In this document: positions 36,112 through 47,938 of the stretch, one piece after another | Layout: each line of letters opens with the position of its first letter | Position numbering within the stretch: the stretch's first letter is position 1 | From: Linnemannia schmuckeri | Lineage: Eukaryota > Mortierellomycota > Mortierellomycetes > Mortierellales > Mortierellaceae | Direction of reading: 5' to 3' | NCBI GenBank assembly: GCA_029449235.1 | Contig: JANATG010000009.1 | Location: 496,001 to 560,000, forward strand | DNA length: 64,000 nt | Translations under genes and position numbers: made by a program | Notes under the pieces: generated by a model | What the model saw: only the letters and a program-made list of their open reading frames with translations | What the model was told of the DNA's origin: nothing | Database searches by the model: none

Positions 36112-36413
36112 GCTCTGCGGACGTCGTCTTCGTTGGTGATGGTGGTGATGGCAGTGTTGAGGGCAAAAAATGTAAAAGTGTGATTCACCTTCAACGACTT
36201 TTCCGGTTCTAAATGTGGCTTGTCGCAATTTGCCACCACTTTTTTCATTTAAAGGTTGCAGGTTCGTGGAGTGTTGTTCTTTCTTGTCTCTCATTGTCTG
36301 CCTTTGCTTCCCAAGACTCTCTCTGCATTCCGCCTAAAGCAACGTCGACGCACTCCGCCTAATTAACATACAGTGTCAACAAACAGACAAACAAAAACAA
36401 CGCAGCAACGACG

Positions 36414-38258
36414 ATGGTGGCGCAATTGGAGAGCACAAACGGAACACAACCAGAACTAGCTTCAGGTTCAAATGCAGCATTTGCTAGCACCAACGGCGAT
36501 GTGAACGGTGTCATTGTGGCTGCTGGTGGTGATGCTGAGGAGACGCAGAAGGAAACTGTTCCCCTGAAGCAGTTGTATGAACAATCGACACAGTACAACC
36601 ACTGGCGGTACGCCCAGCAGCAGTTGGACGATATGCGAAACAAAGTCAACCAGGAGGTTGTTTCGTCGATAAAACAGAACCTCCAAGACGAGAGCGATTT
36701 GGTGCGTCCTTCCTTCCTTTCTCTTGCCTGTACTTGTTATTTGAATGTCATTCATATAACGGCAATGCTAAATGCAATTTTTTTCTTTTGGTGTCTAATA
36801 GCGGACGGCTCAAGGCCTTTCGCTCGACGATTTGCCACAGGATCTCAGATATTTGACGGTCGAGGACGAACTGACATTGCTTGGATTCTATGAGCGCAGG
36901 ATTGTCAAGATCTTTCAGTACTGGAAGCTGCCCTCCTATGTCATGGTATTTTATTTTTTGCTGTCTAGTCGTCAGGAACAGGAAAATTGAAATGTTGAAC
37001 TGTGTTCAGAAAGATGATTACTGAGCAAGACTTTGTTTTGTTTCCTCTCCGTGCGATAGGCAACTGCAGTCGTTTACATGAAGCGTTTCTTCCTTGAGAA
37101 CACCGTCATGGATCACCACCCCAAGGATGTCATGTACGTATCCAAGACAGGACCAAATACTGGAACAGTGTAACACGTTACAGCACGCGCGGACAATTGT
37201 GCTCACACTAACCTTCGCTTTATGAATGCTGCGAAATAGGTTGACGTGCATGTTCTTGGCCAGGAAGACAGAAAACTACTTGATGTCGATCGAGGATTTC
37301 TCAAAGGTGCTCAAGAGCCCTGCAGAGTCGATCCTTCAACTCGAGTTTCTTGTATGCAAAACCCTGCGCTTCCATTTCACGGTTCATCATCCCTATCGTC
37401 CCTGCCTTGGCTTCTATTTCGACATGCAGGTACTTTCAACATGTCTCAATGTCATCTCTCATATTTATTGAATGGTTGTTGATCGCTGGATAGCAAGCAA
37501 TCTACTTACACATTCTCTGTGTGTGTTTGATAGGCCGTGACGGAAAACATGAGCAAGCTACAAAAGGTGTATGAGCGCGCGTTGACGCTGATTGATACGG
37601 CACTTCACACGGACCTTTGCTTCTTGTACCAACCTTCTCAGATTGCCTTGGCTACCATGAGGATAGCGAGTAAAGACGAGGCATACGACTTTGAGAGGTA
37701 AGACGAATTGGCTTGTGGATGATCAAATACACGCGACAAAGCTCTGTGTCTATATTGTGCTTCCGCGTATCCAGATTTCATTATTTACATATCATGCTTG
37801 TTTTTGGTAACACTGACTGTGTGTAGATACGCAAAGTACAAGTTTATGTCGAATGAGAGCGCGGCACAGAAGTACAATAGCCAATTATTACCGATTCTGG
37901 AGGCGATTGAGAAGGTGCTGAAGGAGGACCGTCGATGTGTTGAGGTTGACAAATTGGTGGCAACAGAGATTGACAAGCGGCTCAAGATGTGCAAGGACCC
38001 CGCACGAAACCCTGACAGTCTCCTGTAAGTTACTTCTGTTAATTTGTTGAAATAATTAATTTTTGGGTTGGTGTGTGTTTTTTCTTCAAACTTGTTTGCT
38101 CACTGATATTTTTGTATTATTTGTTTTGTTCCATGCTCATAATTCATTATTGTAGGTTCATGAAGAGGAAACGAGGCGAAGTTGCGGGAGATGATGATGA
38201 TGACGACGATGATGGTGGCAACCCTGACAAGCGGGTCAAATTGGGCGACAGCGCCTAA
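36414..38258 (+). CDS. CCL1: Cyclin H (CCL1), TFIIH kinase-module cyclin, 7 exons
   Basis: Cyclin H activates CDK7/Kin28 in TFIIH, which phosphorylates the RNA polymerase II tail. Exons: 36414-36701, 36802-36945, 37060-37133, 37240-37429, 37534-37697, 37827-38024 and 38156-38258. They total 1161 nt, 386 residues. After a low-complexity N-terminus the family block begins with LYEQSTQYNHWRYAQQQLDD. Cyclin box 1 follows (ATAVVYMKRFFLENTVMDHH, MFLARKTENYLMSIEDFSKV), then the characteristic LEFLVCKTLRFHFTVHHPYR. Box 2 includes LCFLYQPSQIALATMRIAS. The C-terminus has an eight-residue Asp run and basic clusters on both sides. All junctions are GT-AG and in frame. Confidence 0.92.
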
Positions 38259-38491
38259 CTTTAGAGACGAAACCGTCGTTAACATTCTTTGTCCTCTTTG
38301 GCATAGCATGAGATCTTGATTTCAAATAAATAAATAGAACAAACAACAAAAATCTCATTCTCGCCACTTGTGCGCAGTGATTTCATGAATACCATTTTGA
38401 GGTCGTTTTTTTCCTGTTTTCGTTTATTCTAAGGGTGTAGCTGCTCAAATGTGTATCAAAGTGCACAAAGAAGACTGGGACGATCCAGGTT

Positions 38492-39820
38492 CTATTTGAT
38501 GAGAGGAAGGCCGGTATGCGTCTTGGCCTGATAATCACGGTAAGCCTGTCCAAAGAAACGGATCAAACACTGCTCTTCGTACTGGATGCGCTCCGAGAAG
38601 AAATAATGTAATACTCCTGCAAAGCCGACAATGCAGACGGGGTTCATCATCATCAACTGTGAGCCCATGGCCCAGTAATAAAACCCAAAGTAGGAAGGGT
38701 GTCTCAGAATGCTACGCAATGGACGGGATGGGCATAGCAGAATGGAAGGGGGGAAAATAATTAGTGAGAGCCGCCAAAGATAAAAACAACCCAAGATTTA
38801 AATTTACTGAAGCCAGGGCTTTTATCTTCCCATTCCAGTCATCCAATCCATATCTATTTTTTCTTCCTGAATGTGCATTCTCTATTCCAGATCAATTAGT
38901 TGAAGTTTACCTGTAGATACCGTCGGTGACGAGGACATGATGCTCCTCCTTATAGAACTCAACATGGTGCGAAAAGTTGGACTTGGCAGAGAACATAGCC
39001 AATGTGCGAGCGGCCTGGCCAATGATCACTATGACCAGTCCGATCTTGTTCAGCAAGCCCCAGGTCTTGAGCTGTGGGAAGAAGTAGAGCTCGATCAGGA
39101 ACTCTGTGATTCCTGCGGCTGTTGCGGCTGAGTACTCTGGGCTATGGTTCAACAAAAATGCTAATAGGGCGAGTATGTTTTGTAACAGGAGAGAAGGTAA
39201 GTATGAGTGAGTAAAAATAGTAAAAGTTCGGGTTGAATTTATGTATGATCCGTGTGCTTGCGCCTCCTTGTATATTGTGGGTCATGAAACAATATATAAT
39301 TGTACCATGCGACCCATCCCCTCCGATCGTTTTTTTATAACACTTAGCGAATAAAAAATCACCAACAGAACTTACAGTCGAGCTTAAGCTTTGTAGGGTT
39401 AAATAGCGCAATGGCAATATACTCGAGCGAATGGAAAACACCCAATGAGGCAAGGAAGAGCCAGAACTGTGGGATCGAGGTGCCGACCATGGTAGCCAGG
39501 ATCACACTCGCTCCAAAGAGGGCGCCCAAGCCAAACCCGTAGACGGCGATATTCTGGGGTGAGTTTTCGCCGTCAAAGAGGCGGAAGTCTGTAATTGAGA
39601 CTGGGGCGGGGGCTGGGCGGCGGTTGGAATTGTAATAGATGGTGTTGTCGTTATCGTCACTGTTGCTGTTGTAGGCAGTGTTGAGGAGGTGACTACGTGC
39701 CTGTGCACTGGTTCCTGGGGTGGTTGAAGTTGGTGGACCCTTTGATGACCGTGTGGATGGAGGTGTGAATGAGGAGGTGGTTGAGGTCTCCACGTTTATT
39801 GTGTCCTGGCTATGGTCCAT
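38492..39820 (-). CDS. STE14: Protein-S-isoprenylcysteine O-methyltransferase (STE14/ICMT), 3 exons
   Basis: STE14 methylates the C-terminal prenylcysteine of CAAX proteins such as Ras and a-factor-type pheromones, using S-adenosylmethionine, in the ER membrane. Minus-strand exons: 39820-39376, 39160-38911 and 38711-38492. They total 915 nt, 304 residues. The first 90 residues are Ser/Thr/Asn-rich and not conserved. Several membrane helices follow. The diagnostic C-terminal motifs are present: HHVEFYKEEHHVLVTDGIYR, then RHPSYFGFYYWAMGSQLMMM, and FFSERIQYEEQCLIRFFG. The last is the conserved RIxxEExxLxxFFG block. The ATG at 39820 is the first in frame. Confidence 0.92.
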
Positions 39821-40627
39821 TGTGATCCTCTGCTTGTGTCTGAGAGTGAAGCTAGTTGCAGGTGCTGATTGTCGATGTCGAGTGAGTTGAAGAGTGGATG
39901 AGAAAGAAAGAGAAACGTTGAGATCAAGAAGAGCTTTTATTAAAACGAGAAAAAGAAAAGAGCATTGGTGGATCGATCATTCTTTTTTTCTTTCCACGAA
40001 CTGAAAATTCGTGTGTCCTTTTTCCTGCTCTTTTTTGATCCTGAGAATTTTATTGGCTACAGTCCACGCTCCCTTGTCCTGTTTCACCTTCTTTTTCTTT
40101 TTTTGCTACTGTAATTTACGCGCGTTTCGTAATCAACTCGATGCTTCGCTATCTGTCGGCAGTCGCAAGGACAAATTGCATTACGATATCGTCTGACAAG
40201 AAAAAGAGCTAAAACCTTCACAACGTTGTCGTTGACAACAGCCTAAGCTATCTTCTATTTTTTCTTTTATTTGTTTGTTCCTTGATTGCTTAGTGGTTCT
40301 CTATCTATTTAATGGTGACGACCGTTGTATGGTAAAACACACCATTAAGGTGTTGCATCGTAATGCAAGAGGCACTTGATCTGACCAGTTAACAAGATGG
40401 AATGAAGCCTATCCTGAGTCTGGAGACAACTCTTCTCCAGGACAGCGAGGCAGACACAAGCACGAATAACTAGCCAGTACCGTCACCTTCATACGTCTAC
40501 TGTGCTTTTGTTTTATGAAGCTTGCTCGTAGTAGCCCTTCAAACGAAAAGGAGGAAACTCCGATGTTGCATCAGTTACAGGCCGAACAGAACTAATTTCA
40601 ATGAGAAAAAAGCTCGTTCAAACGGCC
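39821..40627. other. Intergenic region without a gene
   Basis: Upstream region of STE14 and spacer. It is CT-rich on the minus strand just above the STE14 start, then mixed AT-rich sequence. I see no coding frame with protein-like features and no RNA gene. Confidence 0.5.
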
Positions 40628-41020
40628 TCAGCTAACGTGTCTCACAGGATAGTTTGTTCGTCTCAGTGATAAAATAAGCCCTAAACCTCCAAAGGCAAAA
40701 CCAAGAAGCATATAAGGCCTTTTGACGATCGATACCCTGAACACTCTTGGTGATGGGTCGATCAGTTCCCACTTGCCTATGATACAAGAGACGAAAAACT
40801 GCGCCGCTTTTTCATAGGTTTCTTGAATTTGAAATTACATGTCAGGTATTGTCCTTAGTTTCAAATAGTAGTATGTGTATTCACCCTATAAAGAGCCAAA
40901 CAAAAACGTCTTTGCCGATGGTCACATCGAGTTCGGCAGGTAAGAACCCATGTACGTTTGCAAAAGCATCTACTCTTTTACCTGTCCCCCATGCTAGTAC
41001 AGAAAGAAAGAACGCCCTTC
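40628..41020 (-). other. Possible 3' part of an unrecognised membrane-protein gene
   Basis: A minus-strand frame at 40776-40628 reads as a convincing protein C-terminus: GKWELIDPSPRVFRVSIVKR, then a hydrophobic helix (YMLLGFAFGGLGLILS) capped by two Arg and a TGA stop. It is preceded by an ATAG acceptor. A second open segment on the same strand (about 41020-40884) reads LAWGTGKRVDAFANVHGFLP and AELDVTIGKDVFVWLFI. One way to join them in frame is a weak donor at GKD|GTTTTT and an acceptor just before Trp-Glu-Leu. I could not place a start or recognise the family. It may be a genuine small membrane protein or another decaying gene. Confidence 0.3.
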
Positions 41021-41371
41021 CTTATCAAGCAAGGCGTGCGGCGCATCGTTCTTTCAACATGGCCAGATTCTACGCGAGGTATAGGACCACGCTCGACTTC
41101 AGCAAAATCCTGAAGAGAAAAAAAAATCGTGCCGCTTTTTTTAGGTTCACTCATGGTCGCTCAAGCGCCTCGAAGGTGACACCAATGGAGTTCCTTATTC
41201 TCTTCTTTTCACCGCCGCCGTCAATAACCCTCCAACCCAGTCCCCATTGTTGTCAAAGGGGGGCGAGGGAGATGTGGTGAAAGGAGGCAAACAGGGAGGT
41301 TGCTGGACAAATGCTAACAAAACGGGAAATCAGCATCCCTCCTACCCCACGTCTTTCATTTTGGAATAGGT

Positions 41372-41372
<1 letters not shown>

Positions 41373-41404
<32 letters not shown>
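41373..41404. repeat. Poly(A) tract, 32 nt
   Basis: A run of 32 A on the plus strand in non-coding DNA downstream of the interrupted membrane-protein gene. Confidence 0.95.
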
Positions 41405-41406
<2 letters not shown>

Positions 41407-41676
41407 CAATGGTTAGCAGTAACAGCGGCTGACTTGCGGTTGAAAAACAACATAAAAAACGTTCAAAAAAAACTTTCTATGAACAGAACGTTTATATCTT
41501 ACTCGACAACAAAAACGTCTCTACCCTAACGACTACTACTACTAGCTACTACTTCGGTAAATTTTTCTCCTTATGAATCTTGTCGTGTTTATGTCCAAGA
41601 AAATGGTCTGTAGATCCACACACAACACAACCAGAACTGCCAACTCCAACAACGGCGAGAACACATAAAACGCCCA

Positions 41677-42324
41677 CTACGTTCCCTGCACCGCGGCATC
41701 CCCAAATGTAAACACCACCTTATAAACCAACGACACATTAAACAACACCGTGACCACAAAACAGATCGTGAACGGGCGACAGTACTCGGGGAACTTGGAC
41801 CGGTTTACTCAGGCGTAGTAGAGGAAGACCAATCCGAAAATCACCAGTCCGATCACAGCCACCTTGCGTAGGGTGAGGGATTGCTTGATTTGCTTAGGGT
41901 CCGTCATGGACGAGAGGACACCACCGGCGATGACGAGTCCAATAATCGGCAAAAGGAAAAGTCTTGTATGATCCACAAGCGTCCGTTCAAACACTTCCCT
42001 CGGCAACCCATCCGCATTATGACGGATCTTGGGTAAAATCGAATGATAGAGCCGAGCAAGGATAAGGATGACAAAGATGGCGCCAACGTTGAGGAGGGTG
42101 ACCTCAGTAATGTAGTAGGCGTACCATTTCGAAGACCCGACGGTAAGAGATCTTACATCGACATAGGCGCGGAGACCAAAGGCGGCGATGCGGATGGCGC
42201 AGAGGAGAGAGCAGAAGAAATAGGTCCACGAAATGGAACAGGCAAAACGGTAGGTGAATTGGAGGAAGAGAAGACCATACAGGATTGCTATTATAATTGA
42301 TAAGATCTAATCTGCTGAAACCAT
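41677..42324 (-). pseudogene. Multi-pass membrane protein gene interrupted by two in-frame stop codons
   Basis: A 216-codon minus-strand frame runs from ATG at 42324 to TAG at 41677. An A/C-rich leader typical of these genes precedes the ATG. Codon 6 is TAG (42309-42307) and codon 172 is TGA (41811-41809). Otherwise the frame is open and highly protein-like: AILYGLLFLQFTYRFACSIS, then WTYFFCSLLCAIRIAAFGLR, FVILILARLYHSILPKIRH, PREVFERTLVDHTRLFLLP, and a helix ending VFLYYA. The frame continues after the TGA as VNRSKFPEYCRPFTICFVV with a further helix. About five to six membrane segments are visible. The TGA follows YYA and could derive from Trp (TGG). No GT-AG intron removes the TGA without deleting a helix; the TAG could instead be the end of an acceptor (GATTAG) if an upstream exon exists. 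I do not recognise the family by name. Confidence 0.65.
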
Positions 42325-43324
42325 ATTTCTTTGTATGTGTGGGTGAGTTTTGCTCAGGGTGGTGGTTGCGGTTGTTGTTGTTATCTGTCTGTCTGACTGT
42401 GAGTGAAACGGAGTTGGAGTGAGAGCCTGAGTATAAAGAAAGAGTGTCTATGTTGGAGTGAAAAGAACAAGAATGAGGCAGTGAGGAGAAATCGAAGAGA
42501 GGGGAAAGAAGAAGCCACCTTTATATGAGAACAGAAAAAAAAATAAGAAAGGAAACGGCCGAATTGCTTAACGACATTAGGGTTGGCGGCGTCGACAGGT
42601 CTCGCCTTGTGAGTGTGCAGCATGACGAATGAGCAAGTATATCAACTCACGCCGCTTTTCTACTTTGTCCGACTCACTTTTACTCAATTGATTCTCTTTT
42701 CTTCTCGCTGTCCAAGATACCGCCTTCCGTGTAAACCTCGTCTTTTTACCTGGCAACCCTCATTCACCATATCTTGCATTCTATCTGAGAGCCAGGTAGA
42801 GGTACCAGCGCATACTTTTCTCATTATGTTTGATATGTGAAATCGTATCCATTTCTTCCTTCACTCTTCATTTGCAATTCTCATCGCCCTTTACTTCACT
42901 TCTGAATGAAAAATGAACGGACAAGTGAGCAAGCATGAATGAAGGAAAGACATATCCGTTTAAACTTCCTAAGGCACTCGTTAGAGCAACAATTTTTCGT
43001 TTCTCCGACATTTTCCCCCTGTCCTGCAGACACACTCTCCAACTATTTCCTTCTCCCACTTCAGCCCACTCCATCGGTACAATTTTTGTATCCAAAAAGA
43101 GCAACGAGCGGTCCAAATGGACATGCACACTAGTTTCTTCCTTTCTCTCAGCCACACAAACACAAACACTACTAACCAAGCTTGACGCCGCCGCTCCGCC
43201 ATTCAGTTTGCAACTCATCCCTTTAGCCTCACTTCGATGGCGAGTGCTTCCATGCTTTTTTCGTCTTCGAATCCCCGATAGTCCAAAAGGAGATCCTTCT
43301 AACTGCATCATAATCGAGCTCTTG

Positions 43325-43362
<38 letters not shown>

Positions 43363-43793
43363 TGACCACTCAGCTCAGCTCTGTGGTTACTTCACAAAAA
43401 TCTCTCCGGCGATTAGGCTGTTGGCTTTTCTTAAAAGAGACAAAGGGGCGTTCAGTGCAAAGCCTCTTTGGCAAAGAAACGTGGAAAAACTTCTTCGATT
43501 GCACACACTCAAAAGCTTGATCTCGTCGACTTTTGGACGACGGTCTTCAATTAGCTATTTGACCATCATCAAGTTCATAATTCTCTCACTTTTGGATGAT
43601 AGACGACTACGGGGAAGGAGTGCCTGAAACAGATGGATGTTTTTTATTATCGTGATACGATAGATGGGGTTCTAAACAAAGACATAGCTCGGTACAAATG
43701 AGTGAAGAGAGGAGAAAAAAAGACGAAAATAAAATGGACACAAAGTAATAAATGGAAAAATATGAATGCATTGATGGAGCGGGAGTGTGGCGA
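42325..43793. other. Non-coding region with poly(A) tract
   Basis: The part next to 42325 looks like the leader and promoter of the interrupted membrane-protein gene (A/C-rich, then CT-rich on the minus strand). The rest, up to the HDAC stop, holds a plus-strand frame at 42935-43627. That frame runs through the 32-A tract as a lysine run and has no domain. I regard it as chance. Nothing else is visible. Confidence 0.45.
43327..43358. repeat. Poly(A) tract, 32 nt
   Basis: A run of 32 A on the plus strand in non-coding DNA about 430 nt beyond the HDAC gene's stop codon. Confidence 0.95.
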
Positions 43794-46700
43794 CTAGGGC
43801 GCGTTGGGACCGCGGTATCCATGATGGCGCTGTTCCCGTTCCCGATCCATTCTTTCACGATCCCATGCTCCCCCATATGGCCCAGGAGCTCCTCCTGGAG
43901 CCTCACCGCCGCCCATCACGACCCCCCTGAGATCGCCCTGACTGCCACCGTGGCTTCCTCCGCGACGATGACCATAGGGTGCTGGTGCTGGTCCTCCAGG
44001 CATCATCCGTCCATAATCCATCGATCCACCTCCGTGCGAGGGGTGTGAGTGATGGCCCATTGGTGGCATAGGACCTCCATGCGAGGGTGGCATCGGACGT
44101 GACTCCATCATACGGGGGTCCTCAATTTCCATAGCAGACGACTCTTTGTAATGCTCCTTGCGCTCCTTGTGGCCCATTGGTCCCTCCTCATGGCGGTCAG
44201 GAATATAACCACCATAAACAGCGGGAGGAGGAGCGCCATATCCGGAGGAATGCATTCCAGGAATAGGGCCACTAGTAGAGCTTGGTCGGCCTTGGCTCAT
44301 TCCAGAGCTTCCTCCTCGACTACCGCTGGCACTCACATTGCTGCCCGAATAATGGTGGCCCGATGATTGAGATCCGGGAGGAGGGGCATGGTGGTGAGGC
44401 ATCGATTGGTGGTGAGGTGGCATATGATGATGAGAGGGTTGTGGAGGTCCAGGGTGTTGACCATGCTGAGGATGGGATCCATGAGTTCCTTGGGAGTGGT
44501 GGTGACCTGGATGAGAGTGAGAATGCGAATGTGAGTGGGGCGCTCCGTGGGACATGCTTCCACTGTGCATATGACCGTGGGGGATCGGCTGTGTTGGAGG
44601 CAACTGCGATGAAGAGGGTGGGGGTGCGCCTTGGCCATAGTGCATCGACGAGCCATGCTGAGGGTATCCGCCGTGGCTGCTTCCACTCCCCTGTGGAGGA
44701 GCACCGTAACGCATCATATCATCACCTGGATACTGCGGGTGGTAATCTGGGCGACTCGAGCTAGAGCTGCTGCCGCCGGGCCGTCTCTGCATATGCATCT
44801 GCATCTGGTGCTGATGGTGCTGGTGCTCGCGCTGCTCGTGCTCCCTCTGCTCGTGCTCGCGAATCATTTGAATATCTCTATGCTGCTGGTGTTCTCTGTG
44901 CATCTGATGCTCGCGCTGCTGGTGCTGCATCTGTATCTGCTGCTGATCTCGACCGAGGTGATGGTGAGATGGGGCACCCTGCTGAGGATGCGAAGAAGTG
45001 ATCGATTGTCCATGAGGAGGCTGCTGAGACGAGTGCTGGCTCTGTTGAGAATGAGGAGCCTGTTGTCCGTGATGAGACAGCTCGCGGTGATGAGACTCTC
45101 TGGGCTGGTACTCCTTGGAGTGAATCTCGCGACTCTTCGAGGCAGCAGAGTAAGGTGCCTGTGACGACTGGCCTCCCGCATGTTGTAACTCCTTGCCGTT
45201 CTGCTTCTGCGAAGTTGTTCCGACAACACGCGCCCGGCGAGCTCCAGCAGCGGCTCCGGATCCGGCACCAGCGCTTGCTGCGGTCGCAATTGCGCCCTGC
45301 GTTCCCTTGCTTGACTTTGCAGTGGGCTGTGGGATCCACTCGCCTTGAGCATTGCTGGATTTTGACTGAGCAGCTTCCGACGAGGCACCTGCGCCGTATT
45401 TACGGCTAGCTGTGCCAGAGCCAGATCCATTAGTTGCTCCAAGAGGGCTGGAAAAGTTGTGTAATGCGGACGATGTTGTGGCACGGCCGCTAAGGCGTCC
45501 TGAACCAGAAATCGACGAACTGCCAAGAGCTGGTGATCCTGACAGTACAAACGAGCCGTTGGCGTTATGTTGGTTGCGACGACCATCCTCATCCTCTGAA
45601 TCTGAAAGCTCCTCATCGGGCACAATTCTGGAATCTGCTAATCGTCCTACAGTTAGAAATGATGTAAAAGATAAAAACTGTTTTGTCAGAATATCATCAA
45701 TAGCGTCTTTTCATTTCTGACATAAAGCAATGATAACGCGCCTCTCCTTACGCGTGATTCTAGTATCGATATCCATCTCATCATCTTCATCATCCGAAGA
45801 TGAGTAGTCTCTAGGGACCTCCTGCATTTGCACTGAGGGAGCGCATGGAATATGACGGAGGTTTTCAATGATCTGGGCCCTGTTAGGAAAAATAATGGAA
45901 AAAAATAAGTTAATGCTGCTAGCATTTGCAAACAGTCCAATGAGTAAAGTCGCAGTTATAGGAAATTAATCATGCAGGCGCTTACTTCAAGTTGTGGAGA
46001 TCCTCAGGTGTGTTGTCGTTCTTCATGTTGTTGGCTGGCACATCCAAGCGATACTCAGGACCGTAGTATTCGAAGTAAGAATTGAATGGAAGCTCTAAAA
46101 GACATGGAATGAAACAAACGTTAGCATCTGATCAACAACCGCTCATGGCGACATAGACAGTGAAGAAAAGTGAAGTTACCTTCTGGCAGCTGCTCGTTGA
46201 GGAGGACGGCAGTTTCGAAAGTCCATGCTCTGGCGACGTTGCGAACAGTATATCCTCCTCCGCCGACAACAACCATGGGGATACCAAAAGATTTGACATA
46301 GGCAACACAGTTGGCGTGTCCTTTCATAGAGAGGTTGAAGCATCCAAGCTTGTCACCAGCCAAAGAATCTGCTCCGCACTGCAACACCACGGCTCCTGGG
46401 CGATACCATTCCATGATGTGCTTGATGATCTATTAATTGTCGAAAGTAAATACATAGGATATACATGTTAAAACAACTGGTGAAGCAACGACAGGCAGGT
46501 AATTCATAATCTTTTACTATTGGTTTACAAACTTACAGGCTCAAAGAGATTCTGGTAGGACCAGTCGTCCATGCCCTTTTGAAGTGGCACGTTGACGGCG
46601 TAGTTCTTACCCTTGCCGATACCAGTCTCCTCCAGCTTTCCTGTACCGGGGAAGAACTCTGTCATATGGAAAGACGCCGTCATGACTCGATCTGTAGTGT

Positions 46701-47938
46701 AAAAGGCCTCCTCCACTCCGTCTCCGTGATGGATATCGATATCAATGTACAAGACACGCTGATGGAATCGCAAAAGTTCCAGAATAGCAAGTACAATGTC
46801 GTTGATGTAACAAAATCCTGAAGCCTCAGTCTTTTTAGCGTGATGAAGTCCTCCTGCCCAATTAATAGCAATGTCGGATTCACCTCTTGTCAGCTTGTTG
46901 GCAGCAGCTAAGAAAGGTCGATGAAGATTAGAAATGTGCGTTTGAGTGACGGCATTGATTTTGTTTACAAGGTCTGGCTCCTGCATATTGATCCGGTCTC
47001 CCGAACTCCCATTGCTTACCGATGGATCCTCCGGCGGAGATTGAACAGAACTCGAAGAGACCGTCAAAGACGGGACAATCATCACCAAGGTTGACTGTAT
47101 AGGTGGAAGACGTAAAGAAACAGAGAAGAAAAAAAGGCAAACAAAGGATCCGTTAGACAATTCTATGCAAGTTGTCAGCTAAGATTAATGTCAAGATACA
47201 AAACAGGTTTAGTTCATGAAATTAAAGAAAACTTACAAAGGTGCTTGGTGGACTCTGACATTCCTTCACCGCCAACCATCTCTGGTGTGAGTCTGGCCAA
47301 GAAGTCGACGTACTCGTCGTTATGGAAACGAGTCATCTGGCGTGCAGTAGCTCGTTTAGGGCGCTATCAAAACAATAGAAAAAATGGTGGCAAAACAACA
47401 AAGCGAGTCAGTTTAATATTTACGCAAGAAGCTCCTGCAAGGGATTCTGCAAAGCTGACGAATCGAGACGATGACCCTGATTGTTGACGTACAATAACAT
47501 CCATCTTCTTGTACAGTCCGTAATTGGTCACTAGAGTATGGCACATGCGAACTCTGTGAGGTTTCATAGGGTGACCTATATAAACAGAGAGAACCCAGTT
47601 AGTGTCTGATACCACATACGCATCCTCACCACACTGAAATAATATGGCGCCCAGGCTCTGACGCATGTGCTGTATAATACTTACCAAGACCATATGTATA
47701 GTTGCCAACGTCGTCTAAGAACCGCAGTAAAGGAGCGTAGGAAAAAAAGTGTTTTGAGCTTGATTAGATTGCAAACCTGGGGAATAGTTGTTTGCAAACG
47801 CCTTTCCGGAGGAGTTGAATCTGCAAAGGCAAGCTGATTTAGCATGCTCTCAAGGCTGTTACCATCGTAAAAGTAGGAAACGCGTTGCTTTTGCGTAGCA
47901 CCTCCGCCGAGGGCGAATGAAGAGAAGCCGGTGGACAT
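43794..47938 (-). CDS. RPD3: Class I histone deacetylase (Rpd3/HDAC1 type) with a 617-residue low-complexity tail, 10 exons
   Basis: This zinc-dependent lysine deacetylase removes acetyl groups from histones within Sin3-type complexes. Minus-strand exons: 47938-47863, 47714-47685, 47575-47493, 47363-47237, 47094-47020, 46907-46537, 46429-46180, 46094-45986, 45879-45752 and 45646-43794. They sum to 3102 nt, 1033 residues. The catalytic part (about 1-416) has the active-site pair in GGLHHAKK (H152-H153), the metal ligands in YIDIDIHHGDG (D188, H190), CGADSLAGD and GGGGYTVRNVARAW. Exon 2 is only 30 nt and codes for DVGNYTYGL. The last exon adds 617 residues rich in His, Gln, Ser, Gly and Pro, including long runs of REHQ/REHE type and His-Ser repeats. 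The usual Rpd3 tail is only about 40-100 residues. The catalytic call is certain; the tail's role is unknown. Confidence 0.95.

Noticed and set aside
36112..36294. Upstream in-frame ATG of the PPR gene (61 extra residues)
   Set aside because: The extension is His-rich and acidic-containing, while the next ATG opens a typical mitochondrial presequence.
42935..43627. 230-codon plus-strand frame
   Set aside because: It runs through a 32-A tract as a lysine run, has no domain, no leader and no splice context.
43794..45625. Long alternative frames over the HDAC tail (minus 44864-45625, plus 44631-45164)
   Set aside because: Codon-repeat shadows of the Gln/His-rich tail; the assigned frame is the one continuous with the catalytic exons.
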